Assembly (NCBI RefSeq): GCF_004664715.2
Contig: NC_051076.1
Location: 3,412,451 to 3,476,450 of the forward strand
Direction of reading: 5' to 3'
Origin: Peromyscus leucopus
Lineage: Eukaryota; Chordata; Mammalia; Rodentia; Cricetidae
DNA length: 64,000 nt
A program made the translations under genes and the position numbers. Below, in pieces: positions 25,670-36,577 of the stretch. Numbering within the stretch: the first letter of the stretch is position 1; every line of letters starts with the position of its first letter. The notes below the pieces were generated by a model. That model was not told the DNA's origin. It saw only the letters and a program-made list of their open reading frames with translations, and ran no database searches.

Positions 25670-28265
25670 AGTAGAACCTGGGGCTTCTTTAAATAGGAAA
25701 ACAGTAGCCAGTGGAAAAGATCCAACAGAGGAAAAACAGGTGATGTGAGTAGGGGAGTGGGCAATGTCCTGAATAGTCAAGAAGGAAGGACACCCAACAG
25801 ACAGGGGCTGTCTAGGACAGAACTGTAACTAGCAAACAGACAACTTTCAATGTTGTGTTTTACTATGTATTATTAATATAGAAATGCTATACATAACATA
25901 TATACAGGAGGATACTTAAAAGTTTAACTAATATGTTCATGTATCAAAATATTATTTATAAAAAATCAAATTCTAAACCTTCAGTGACTAGAGACAGGTA
26001 CCATGCTAAATTTAAAATATTATGTATTATCCTAAGTATATAATAGAGAACATATGAATGTTAGAAGTATACCAGTCTTTACATCTGAGAATATACATTT
26101 ACTAAAAAGTATTTTTAAAAATTGTAATACTCAATCCTACAATATAGCTGAAATTCAACTGAAAATGCAAAAAAAAATAACAAAAATAAACCTAATAATA
26201 TCTAAGAATTACAGGTTATTTTTTAAATCTGGAGAAGTTATTTACATAGGGAAATGTAAATTATTAGCATAAGCCTGAATTGTATCAGCAGATTCTGTTC
26301 CTGTAGTAGCACAGATGATTAACAATGTACAGCTTCAGCAAAGAGCAGCACACTGAAAACATGGAACTGTCACCTGACCAGCTGGTAGAACAGGCAAGAG
26401 CCCAACCCAATCCACAGTTAGCAAAAACATGGATCCAACTTGCTCTATTATACCAGCACCACTGGATACTTGCCAAGACCTTTACCAATTGGGAAGAGCT
26501 TTTTGAATGTTTTCATTTAGTCTCTCTGACATCCATTATTTAAGCAAGCTCACCAACTGTCGGAGCTACACACACTCAAGTCAGAGTGTTAAACACAATA
26601 GTAAAGCAATGCCACTACAAAAGGCAAGTCAGGAGTATGAAAAGGAGGCAAGCCAGAGAACTTTATCTGGCTTCTTATGGACACCTCTCATCAACCACAT
26701 GAAATGACAGCATGAATCCATGAACCCTAGGCCCTAAAACAGGCAGATTAAGCAGCATGGAAATGAGTCATAGTCATACAGCACACAAGAAAAGCTGACA
26801 GTACTTCTCACTGTTTAAAATGTAGTATCCATGACCGTCAGGCCCTGACCATCTTCTCACAGGTGTCTGTCCAAGGTCTAATACATTGCCTGGCAGAGAG
26901 CAGGACCTCAAGAATAGTTAGTAGCTAGACATGGTGTCATATGCCTATGATTTCTGCACTTGGGAGGCAGTCTGGTCCATGCAGTGGGTTCCAAACCAGC
27001 CAGGGCTACAAAGTAAGACAAGAGAGAGGGAGAGAAGGGGAGGGGGGAGAGAAGGAAACAGGGAGGGAAAAAGGGTTACTAAAGAAATAATAAATGACCA
27101 AGAAACCATAAACACAGTAAGAATAACAATGTTTGAACAAACCTCAGGAAAGCTGCTCTGGCAGTTGGATGGGGATAAAGGTAGGCAGATAAGCAAAGCC
27201 AAAATGCAAACTACAAAGCAGATTCTTTATTAACAAGTGATTTACAAGTTACTAACTAAATAAAACATGGATCCTGTTTACATCATGACTTAAAAAAGAA
27301 TTTTGTTTTTTAATGAACCATCAGGGAAGTTTAAGCACATACTGTAAAACAGGTCATATTTAGGGATATTTTTGCTTATTCAAGGTGTGATAACACTAAC
27401 AGAGTTACATTCTTAAAATAACCTATCAGGTGGAGATATATAATAGAGTTTGTTCAAAAATGCTACCACTTAAGATTTGCTGTAACTCCAGGATGGGGGG
27501 TAAAATGGGGGAATACAAGTGGAGATTTACATGAGAAAGGCCATATTCTGACTACCTGTGGAAACACTGGGCAACAGGAACATACAGGTTTATAACACTA
27601 ATTCCACCTTTGTACAGGGTGGAATAAATTCTGTAAATACTTACAGAGAGTAGCCATAAAACCCGTGCATTTGCCCCACCACAGAAAAATCACTGAGTGG
27701 TATTTTGGGACATACACTGGCAGTTTTTCAATGGAGAACTGCAGAATAGAGTTCTGTCTTTTCTCCATCCCCGCCAACCTATTAACCTAAGAATCATGGG
27801 CTTCATATTTACACTCACCCTAGTCCGCTGACATCTCACTAGCTTCTATCTCCTGTGCAGTCCCTTTCTGGGCCATACTAGCTTTGCCTTCTTACTCTAG
27901 TCCTCTGCAGTAACTGAGAGCACTCAGCCTTTGACCCACCATTCTCATAGCTCCACTGACACTGAAGCTTATGCCCATGTAGCTTAACCCCTTCTCTATC
28001 CTTTTCCTTAAATGCTATCATATCACCAGTATACCCTATAACATCAATTTTCTCTCAAATGTGTCACTCTTGCTACTCTGAGTTCCTCTCTTCCATCTAC
28101 TTACTCAGCTACTTTCTGCACATTTCCAAGGCAAACCAAATAAGGATGGAACCAAATAATTATCTGGATGTCTATTGTGTGCCAAATTCTGAATCCAGAA
28201 CAAAGGTAACAGAAACAAATATAACAGATGCAGACATCCTCTAAACCATATAATCTACCACAAAT
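25670..28265. other. Intergenic sequence; B1-like piece near 26.95 kb
   Basis: A degraded B1-type piece (GACATGGTGTCATATGCCTA ... CAGCCAGGGCTACAAAG) lies at 26927-27020 with a GA-rich tail to 27075. The rest shows nothing I recognise. Confidence 0.55.
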
Positions 28266-30395
28266 TGTCTTAGTTACTGTTTCTATATCTATGAAGAGAC
28301 GTCATGACCACAGCAACTCTTATAAAGAAAAACATATAATTGGGGCTGGCTTACTGTTTTGGAGGTTTAGTCCATTATCATCATGGCAGGAAGCATGGCA
28401 GTGTGCAGGCAGACATGGTGCTGGAGAAGGAGTTGAGAGTTCTACATCTTGATCTGTAGGCAGCAGGAGTCTGTGTCACTAGGCCTAGCTTGAGCATATA
28501 TAACAGACCTCAAAGCCTGTCTCCACAGTGACACACTTCCCCCAACAAGGCCACACCTCCTAATAGTACCACTCCCTATGGGCCAAGCATTCAAACACAT
28601 GAGTCTATGGGGGCCTGGCTCCCATAAGGCTTGTAGCCATAACATAATGCAAATACATTTAGTCCAACTTCAAAAGTCCCCATACTCTTATCACAGTCTC
28701 AACAATATTTAAAAGTCCAAAGTTCAAAGTCTCTTTTGAGATTCATGCAATCTCTTATAAAGTCCTATAAAGTCAAAATCAAAAAACAGGTTACATACTT
28801 CCAACATAGGATCTACATTACCATTCCAAAACATAGAGAAAGGAGAATAATGAGGAAAAACTGGACTAAAGCAAGAGGGAAAATCTGCACAAACTCCAAA
28901 CTCTATACCTCCATGTCTGATGTCAAAATGCTCTTCAGCTCGCCAATTCCTTTCAGCTTTGTTGACTGCAACACACTTCTTTCTCTGGACTGGTTCCATT
29001 CCATTAGCAGCTTTCCTTGGCAGATATCCCACAGCTCTGGCATCTCCAACATCATGGGGTCTCCAAGGCCATCCAGGCTTCACCTTCACAGCTTCACACA
29101 ATGGCCTCTCTAGGCCTCCATGCAGGGACATCCCTGACACATGCCTGGCCTCAGTGGCTTTCCTTTGTAGCTGAGATCCCATAACCCTTTCTTCTAACCT
29201 TGATTCTAAAGCCAGAACCACGTGGCTGAAGCTGCCAAGTTCTGTTGCTTGTTGGGGTTGGAACATGGCCCCCTCTTTCAAAATCTTTACTGACCATCTG
29301 GTTTGATGGTTTCCTTCACTGCCTAAGCTTGGCTATCCTAAAACTCTATCTGTAGATCAGGCTGGCCTCAAAGTCAGAGAGCCACCTGCCTCTGCCTTCT
29401 GAGTAATGGGATTAAAGGCCTGAGTACTGAGGTTAGGTCCACCACGCCTGGACCTAAGTGTTTCTTTAATTCCTTTTCACAAATTGGAAGCTTAACTGGG
29501 TGGGGTCTTGCCCTGAGGTCCTCACTCCCTTTATTCCATTTCTTTATCTGTTTATCTCCTTGAACACAGGACTTAGATCCATTCCGCTTTCTGGTGCCCC
29601 TTTTCTCCTCAATCTGTACATCTTGTATTTTCACTTGCTCAGCTCGCCCCTTTTCATTATAAATCTTCACAAGAGCAAACACTAATAACCACAGGACAGA
29701 GTCAATATTAGGCTTCTTTGAGATTTCCTTTGTCAATGCAATTAATCCAAAACTCTTCACTTTAGCCTCAAACTTTTCAGACAAGGGCAAAAAGCAGCTA
29801 CATTCTTCACCAAAATATCACAAGAAGGATTTCTAGGTAACATACTAAAATTATTCTCCTCTGAAGCCTCTTGAGCCAGGATTTCTCAGCTCAAATCACC
29901 CTCAGCACAACTGTCTTCCATGTCCCTACTAGTATGGCCTATTAAGCAGCATTTAAAGCATTCTACTGCTTTCCTAACCCAAAGCCCGAAAAAAATGGTC
30001 AAGCTTATCACAATATCCCACTCCTGATACCAACTTCTGTCTTAGTTAGGGTTTCTGTGACCACAGCAACTCTTATAAAGGAAAACAATTAATTGGGGCT
30101 GGCTTACAGTTTTAGAGGTTTAGTCCATTATCATCATGGCAGGAAGCATGGCAGTGTGCAGGCAGACATGGTGCTGGAGAAGGAGTTGAGAGTTCTACAT
30201 CTTGATCTGTAGGCAGCAGAAGTCTGTGTCACTAGGCCTAGCTTGAGCATATATAACAGACCTCAAAGCCTGTCTCCACAGTGACACACTTCCCCCAACA
30301 AGGCCACACCTTCTAATAGTGCCACTCCCTATGGGCCAAGCATTCAAACACATGAGTCTATGGGGGCCATGCCTATTCAAACCACCATACAAATG
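28266..30395 (+). mobile_element. 2.1-kb rodent repeat with ~355-bp direct terminal repeats
   Basis: Copies of about 355 bp at 28266-28620 and 30038-30395 lie in the same orientation (shared blocks include GGGGCTGGCTTA, TGGTGCTGGAGAAGGAGTTG and GAGTCTATGGGGGCC). Between them is about 1.4 kb that I recognise as the usual internal part of a common rodent repeat, including a built-in B1-like piece at 29340-29460. The layout resembles LTR-internal-LTR. The minus-strand open frames at 28724-29281 (185 codons) and 29374-29790 (138 codons) lie inside it and have no recognisable domain. Family name uncertain (RMER1-like). Confidence 0.8.
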
Positions 30396-32058
30396 GTATC
30401 CAAATTGTCCATGAATCTTCCAGGCCAGAATGTAAGTGCTTTACTTCCCTATCTCCTCAGAACTTCACATACTGCCCAACACAGATCCTTAATAAATATC
30501 CAGACAATGAAATCAATAACTCAAGTCAATGCATTTGTCTCAACAGTACTTAAACCTCTATAGTACGGGGTCATCCTAACTCTACAAATGAAAGGTAGAA
30601 AGGGTGTTTGATGAGGCCTTTTGAAGTATCAGGAGGTGAAGAGGAAACTTCTGGAGTCAGTCTCACCACTACCAGTTAAAAGCAACTCTGGGTGTGGTTG
30701 GCGACTCTCTTTGCTATTCTGGATCCTTTGTTCCCTCCTCCTACTGACACCTTATCCTTTCTCCCTCCCAGCTGTAATGGGAACAAACCTGCTACCCCTT
30801 CTATCCCCACTGATTAGAGCATATGGTTTCCTCTTGACACCAGTCTCTTTCAGTTTCTATCTCGACCCTAAACCAAACAAATTTCTCCAGCTGTTGTGCT
30901 GCTGCTAGCTCAGAGCACCAAGTCTTAAATCAGTCCCATTACCAGCTAGGGGTTTTTTACTAAGACTCCAGGCTGAGGACCAAGTCAACTAGGGGGGAAT
31001 CAGGAAACAAAAGGGCTCCAGAAAGTTGAACTGTAAGAAACCTAGGGGCTGATTCCAGTCCCAAGATGACAGACAGCACCTTCCACAATCCCAAGCCTAG
31101 GCCTTGTTCTAACAGTATGGATGGGAACCATCATCACACAAGACAAACAGGCTGCTTGCAGACAAATCTCTAAACTAGCACCCTTGGGAGGAAAAAGCAA
31201 AACTACCAGAAAATATCCTGCAGGACACTAAAGAACTCATTAGTCTCCCTTCATCTACCCCAAGATTGGTTGGGGTTAGTCTAGCTCCTCTGCACACACC
31301 TGAGGATCAGGCACAACAACTTGTCAAACCATGGCCACAATCCAGCTCTGCTCAGGAACTCTAGACTCTAGGTCTCAAAACAGAGTGGGGTACCTTCCAG
31401 GCTCCACAGAAACGGCTTGGAAAGAAAGGAGTTTCCCAATACAGAATTATTCTGACCATCTACTTTCTTCTCATGAGGTGACTGTAAATATCTAATACAC
31501 AATGTTCAAGAACCTTTGAGGTCTGAACCAGTTCTAGCAAGAATTCCCAGTGAAGACTTGTGCTCTCGTGGTAGCCTACAGCAAGGTTGGCAAATTTTTA
31601 TCTTTAATGTCTTAAAGGATAAGATGGTAAATATTTCAAGCTTGCAGGTCATACGGCTCTTGTACCTACTTGACCATGTCATTGTGGTAATACATAAGCA
31701 ACAGGCATTTCTGAGATCCAATAAAGTACAGAAATAAGCACCTGGTCTATAGGCCATAGTTTTGTTCACTAGGATCTGCTCTTTTAGTATTTCATGTTTC
31801 AGAGAGGAACAGAGGCCATCATGTAGCTAAGTACCCCTACTATGAGATTCAGGTCTCCATTTCTGCTACTTGCTCTATAAGGCACTAAAAAAGTCCAGTC
31901 TGTTTATTCTGAAAACCAACCTGGAATCAGAAACGTAAGCAAAAGTAGAAATGGATATAGACATCATTTCTGGGAGCTTGACCCTGACTCTGTACTCCTA
32001 TTCAGCAAGTGATAGACAGAAAGAAAGCGTGTCAACAGCACTTCCTGAGCCTTTAAGT
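30396..32058. other. Intergenic sequence, nothing recognised
   Basis: No gene or clear repeat. The 95-codon frame at 30621-30908 lacks support. Confidence 0.55.
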
Positions 32059-32269
32059 CAGTGCTTCTCAACCTTCCTAATGCTGTGACTATTTAATACA
32101 GTTCCTCATGTTGTGGTGACCTCCAACCATAAAATTATTTGTGTTGCTACTTCATAACTGTAATTTTCCTACTGTTATGAATCATAAAAAAATCTGTTTT
32201 CCAATGGTCTTACGCATCCCCTGTGAAAGTGTCAGTTGACCCCTCAAACCCACAGGTTGAGAACCACTG
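32059..32269. mobile_element. URR1-type hAT (Charlie) nonautonomous transposon
   Basis: The terminal inverted repeats CAGTGCTTCTCAACC and GGTTGAGAACCACTG bracket 211 bp with the typical interior (ACCATAAAATTATTTGTGTT). It has no coding capacity; the family was mobilised by a hAT transposase supplied in trans. Confidence 0.88.
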
Positions 32270-32679
32270 CTCTGAGTGAACGGCAAAGGCCAATATAGGG
32301 AAGGAAGTGCGTCTGCATGTGTCAGTTTTATATTACTCAGACATGGCTACTAAAAAGAAGAAAGTGTAAACAAAAATCTACATTTTAAAAATAGATATGG
32401 TATGATAGAAGATGTAGATGGTTGACAGAAGCTAGCCCAGGAGTCTGAAAGGGTCTTGGGATAAAAAACAAGAACAAGGCATACACCTGTACTTTCAAGC
32501 TCTTCCTAGAACTGACTCACACACTTGGTAAATCTGACCATAAATATTTCTATACTGATATCCCAATGTCATCCCAAAGATATCTAAAAACAAATCAAAT
32601 GTGTCTCCCTTGAAAATATTTGAATACTAACTTTCCTATTTCTAGCAACCATTAAGGCTCAAAATTTTAGCACCTTCCT

Positions 32680-32985
32680 TCTCCATGTCCTGTCCCCAAG
32701 CCAAAATGGCTGTCTGACCTGTCTCTCCTTTCTATTCCCATAGGCTTCACACTAACTCCCACCTCCAGTCTGGTACCTTAGCTGTCTTCTGCCCGTACCA
32801 CCTCCCCCACCCCATGCCAGGCTTACCATGATGTAGATATAGGATTTTACCCAATATGCTTACTCATCCTCCTCCCATGCACACATTCTTTTCAAGGTCA
32901 AGGCTCACTGCTACCTCTCTGGCTTCTAAGCTTCCAGAACCTTACCTAATTTAAGGGGTGCACAATAATTGAGTGAACCCTGATT
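32680..32985 (+). repeat. Possible L2 relic
   Basis: Pyrimidine-rich sequence with TTCAAGGTCAAGGCTCACTGC and CTTCCAGAACCTTACCTAA resembles the L2 3' region in order. Diverged. Confidence 0.4.
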
Positions 32986-33402
32986 TTCATCGTGAGGCTT
33001 ATCATTACTTCCCACACTGAGCCCAGAGCAGCTCACTCTGCAGACCCCTCTACCATCTCACTCCCCCCTCCTACCTATCTGCCATTCTGAAAACAACCTC
33101 TGGCTTGAAGAGCCAAGCCGATCAATGCCTGACCCTCTCCATGTTCTGTCATTGCTGCATCACATCTCTGCCCACGCTTGGCTAACCTTGCCCAGTGATG
33201 ACGTCGATGCCCTGCCCCCTCCATGTATTCCAACTCCCACGCAACTGCCAACTGTGGAGCTTTAGGGGGAGCTAAGAGATGCAAGAAAGGGGGAGATGGT
33301 AAAAAACGGACAATGAAGGGCATTAAGAGGGTATGCTGGGGTCTTTGGTCCCTAAGAGCATTGCCCTCCTAATGGGCAGGGTTGGCAGACAATTGAAAGC
33401 GG

Positions 33403-33470
33403 AGGACGAGGAAGAAGAGAAGGAAGAGGAGGAGGAGGAGGGAGAGGGGGAGGAGGAGTTGGAGGAGGGA
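33403..33470 (+). repeat. Purine-rich (GGA)n-like tract
   Basis: About 68 bp, almost all A and G, with GGA and GAA triplets. It encodes poly-Ser on the minus strand by chance. Confidence 0.95.
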
Positions 33471-33839
33471 CCAGATTTTTCCACTGAAGGAAAAGCATGA
33501 TTTATCTGCAACCACTGACATTCCATGTATAATGAACACCATGTAACCATGAAGCCCAGTAGATACATAAAAAAACCATGACTTGCTGTCTACACCGCTT
33601 CCCGCACCCTCTGTACCACCTGCTTGTCACCTAGGATCTGCCACTATAATGCCAGTATCACCATTCCAGTCTGTTGCTCAAAACTCAAGGCAGGCTGATC
33701 CTCACTATCAAGCACAATGACCATGTGTTCCACATCTTAGGGTTATCTCACAAACCACCTGCATGCCAGGTAGCTCAAAAACCAACAGCTGACTCAAAGC
33801 TCAAGAATGGATCCACACTTCCAACATCCACTCAGCTAG

Positions 33840-34329
33840 GAGATACCCCATAACATACAGTCAACGCAAACCAACAACTCCACCACAACACCAAAACCAC
33901 AGAACCACCACCCCCACCCCCACCCCACAACACCCACAACCCCAAACACCCACAACCAACAAACCCAACACACAACAAAACCCACACCAACCCAAACAAC
34001 ACCCACAACACACCACCCAACAACACCACACATCTGTCCCAAACAAGCCCACGCTCACATACAGACACACAAGAAACCCCTCACTCAGCACACCCAATCA
34101 AACCAGAAGCCACCTACAACACCTCAACACCCCCCTCAACAACCCACGCGAGAACCAACACACCATAACAACCAAACACACAAACACAACCACAAACAAA
34201 CACACAATCCAACAGTCCACAAACCAACAAAAACAACAAAAAAAAAAAACAAACCAACAACACACTGCCCCCCCACAACCAACCCACCGCCACACCACCC
34301 CACCTAAAACACCCCTACTAACAAAAACG
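33840..34329. other. A/C-only low-complexity block, left part
   Basis: On the plus strand nearly every base is A or C; between about 33892 and 34020 I count one G and no T. There is no fixed period. The complementary strand is G/T only and includes GGGGTGGGGGTGGGGGTGG near 33909-33929. Frames on either strand here are compositional artefacts. Confidence 0.9.
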
Positions 34330-34650
34330 CCAAGACCCGACCAAGCAGTTAAACCTCTCCTGTTCCAAAATCATCAAAAGAAAGTCCTGGCTGGGGATGA
34401 GCTGGGAGAAAAGGTCATCAAAACCAAGATCCTTTTTCCTACATAGACATCTATACCCTATCGCATGACCTCAGTCAGAGAAAGCTATCGCCGTGAGACT
34501 CATAAAGCGTTATATAACATGACGGCTCCACAACACTCTCCCGCCCACCCAATACACAGACACACTCAAGGCAAGTACACCAAGCCACAGAGCTCGAAGC
34601 GAACAGCGAAAACACCAATGGTGAGGTGGTGAGGACCAATCCTGCCACCC
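34330..34650. other. Four-base CpG-rich core between the A/C blocks
   Basis: This roughly 320-bp segment uses all four bases and has about 11 CpG, unlike the near-CpG-free sequence on the left or the A/C runs on both sides. I do not recognise it. Confidence 0.6.
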
Positions 34651-35030
34651 ACACACACAACCACCAACCCACCCACCACCCACCAAAACACACCCCAAAC
34701 CACACAAAAAAAAACAAAAAAACCCACCAATCGACCCCCACACCACCACAAACACTACCAACACGGAGCACAAACATACTAGACCCACCCCACAACACCA
34801 TGCCAACACCCTACCAACCACCCCCACAACCAACTCCACACCATAAAAACCACACACCCCACAACCCAACAACCCACCACCCCCCCCACAGCACAACCCC
34901 CCACCACCCCCCACACCCACAAAACCCCACAACCACCACACACAAACAAACACAAAAAAACATAAAAACAAAAAAAAACACAACCAAACCGAAAACCAAA
35001 AAAAAAACAAGCAGCACCCAGACTATCCCC
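34651..35030. other. A/C-only low-complexity block, right part
   Basis: Again almost exclusively A and C on the plus strand (for example 34661-34720 and 34830-35010). It returns abruptly to ordinary sequence at about 35030 (ACCATTGCAGACAGG). The 174-codon plus frame and several Gly/Val/Cys-rich minus frames over it are not genes. Confidence 0.9.
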
Positions 35031-35695
35031 CAACCATTGCAGACAGGCAATGGAAACAGCCAAGGTGGCACACACTCTCTTGCCACCAGTGCCAAAGAAA
35101 GCCAGGCCCTTGCTGCCTCAACCCTGCCTTTACCTGCTCCTTCCACCTAAGAGGACAGAGAGACTTGCCTGGCTCTGGCATTCTTCCCCTGCTGGGTGGC
35201 AGGTGGGGGCCACAACACCAACACCACCCTGGCTAAAGACAGACTCTGTACAGCCTGGCAGAAGGACACCCAGGAGCCTTGGCAAGGGAGGGGTAAGGTC
35301 CAGAGACCCCTCTATTTTGACATAACAAGCACTGCAGCAGCAACAGGTTTGGCTGGGCCAGTTGTCCTCTGCTGTGTCACTTGCTGTTTCTCTAAAAAAA
35401 CAAACAAACCAGAAAATAAAACAAAAAACAAATTACGCCAAAAGTGAAATTGAAATAAAAATAATAAAAGCATATTTGTCAAGTGCCAAATCCCATCCCT
35501 GACCACAAACAAAGCTACGAAGGAGTCCTGAGTATATTCACCCTGTTTCCCCATAGCCTCACTTCCCCCATAAGGAAGATGACCCACCACCTAGGAACTT
35601 AAGGTGCAGCACGTAGAGCTGTCCACAACTCTTGACTCATAGCTGCCCCATCCCTGCAGCTGCCTAGGTTGCTAGAGCAGCTACCCAGAGGGCTT
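35031..35695. other. Ordinary sequence left of the CpG island
   Basis: Four-base, moderately GC-rich sequence without recognised repeats. If the island fires leftward this would be early intron 1 of that transcript. Confidence 0.5.
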
Positions 35696-35764
35696 GCTCC
35701 TCCTCCTCCTCCTCCTCCTCCTCCTCCTCCTCCTCCTCCTCCTCCTCCTCCTCCTCCTCCTCCG
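35696..35764 (+). repeat. (TCC)n trinucleotide tract at the island edge
   Basis: A pure run of about 22 TCC units abuts the left edge of the CpG island. It creates spurious poly-Pro and poly-Leu open frames. The homopurine/homopyrimidine composition could form triplex DNA. Confidence 0.98.
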
Positions 35765-36577
35765 CCCCCCTCAGCGGCGCAGGCGTCTGTGGCTGGTGAC
35801 TATGCACACCGGCCAGGGGGGCGCAGCTGGCCAGTTCAGCGCTCCATCCAAGTCTCCCATCGTCACTACCACACCCACGTTATTAATGGGGAAGGGGGAC
35901 CGCACAGAACCTGCCCGGTGGCATCTCCTCTGGCTGCACCTGCGAGTCCCAAGCTACACCCTGGCCTTCCCTCATGCACCTCCATGCCTCTGAAGAGCTA
36001 GAAGGAGCAAGCTCCCACATCTCAAACAGGCTGCGCCGTCCCTCGCCCCCTCAACCACCTGTCTCTGCTTCCCTCCCCCGAAGCCTCTCCCAAGTCGCCG
36101 CACCCCTGCATAGCACCACGCTCGCCGCCTACAGGGAAGCTGAGTTGCAGGGCGCAGTTCAGGTTCGTGCGCCCGGGGTTGCGGCCCCTCAGGCCTGCAC
36201 CGCCCAGACCGCCGTCCGCGACCGCCTTGCCTGCAAAGCGGCATCGGAGGGGTAAGCGCGGCCTGGCCGGGCACGCAGGGGCCACGCGCGGCCTGCCTGC
36301 CTCATCCCGCCCCGCAGCTCCTACCTGGGCGGCCCGCGGCTTCCGGCGCAGCACAGCAATCGCAGCCCCGCGGCGCAGCAACCCGCGGGAGGCGCAACGC
36401 TGCGGACTCAGCTCCGCCCGCCCTTCCCACGCTCCGCGCCCGCGCCGCGCCACCCTGCGGCCAAGTCCGGCGCTGCGCCTGCCCGGAACGCGGTCGCCTC
36501 CGCCCATCCGTGCGAAATGCCGCAGAGGATCTGACCAGCCAGCCAACCACATTCTCGCCGCCAATAGGCCCGCCCTA
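35762..36577. promoter_or_regulatory. CpG island, probable promoter
   Basis: About 815 bp of GC-rich, CpG-dense sequence stands out from flanks with almost no CpG. At its right edge are a CCAAT box on the plus strand (36561-36565, i.e. inverted relative to minus transcription) and a GC box GGGCGGGC on the minus strand near 36567-36576, which suits leftward transcription from about 36.4-36.5 kb. A plausible minus-strand splice donor CCCAG/GTAGGAG is at 36325/36324. A plus-strand donor GGG/GTAAGC also exists at 36251/36252, so direction is not certain. From synteny as I recall it, the leftward transcript could be the miR-29b-2/29c host lncRNA (MIR29B2CHG). Confidence 0.75.
36325..36500 (-). ncRNA. 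Possible first exon of a leftward lncRNA (MIR29B2CHG-like)
   Basis: This is a tentative exon. It would start inside the CpG island downstream of the inverted CCAAT and GC boxes and end at the minus-strand donor CAG/GTAGGAG. In human and mouse the host transcript of miR-29b-2 and miR-29c lies beyond the CD34 3' end and is transcribed in the same direction as CD34. I do not recognise the exon sequence itself, and the hairpins are not in the window, so this rests on position and splice signal alone. Confidence 0.25.

Noticed and set aside
28724..29281. 185-codon minus-strand open frame, one of the longest in the window
   Set aside because: It lies wholly inside the 2.1-kb rodent repeat, shows no domain, and the same sequence is found dispersed in rodent genomes; not a gene.
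29374..29790. 138-codon minus-strand open frame
   Set aside because: Also internal to the same repeat, and begins in its built-in B1-like piece.
34510..35150. 166-codon minus and 174-codon plus frames over the A/C block
   Set aside because: Pure composition effect: A/C text gives Thr/Pro/His/Asn/Lys on one strand and Gly/Val/Trp/Cys/Phe on the other.
35669..36001. Poly-proline/poly-leucine frames
   Set aside because: Translations of (TCC)n at the CpG island edge.
36022..36564. 180-codon minus-strand and 138-codon plus-strand frames in the CpG island
   Set aside because: GC-rich sequence has few stop codons, so long frames are expected by chance; they overlap on both strands and resemble no family.
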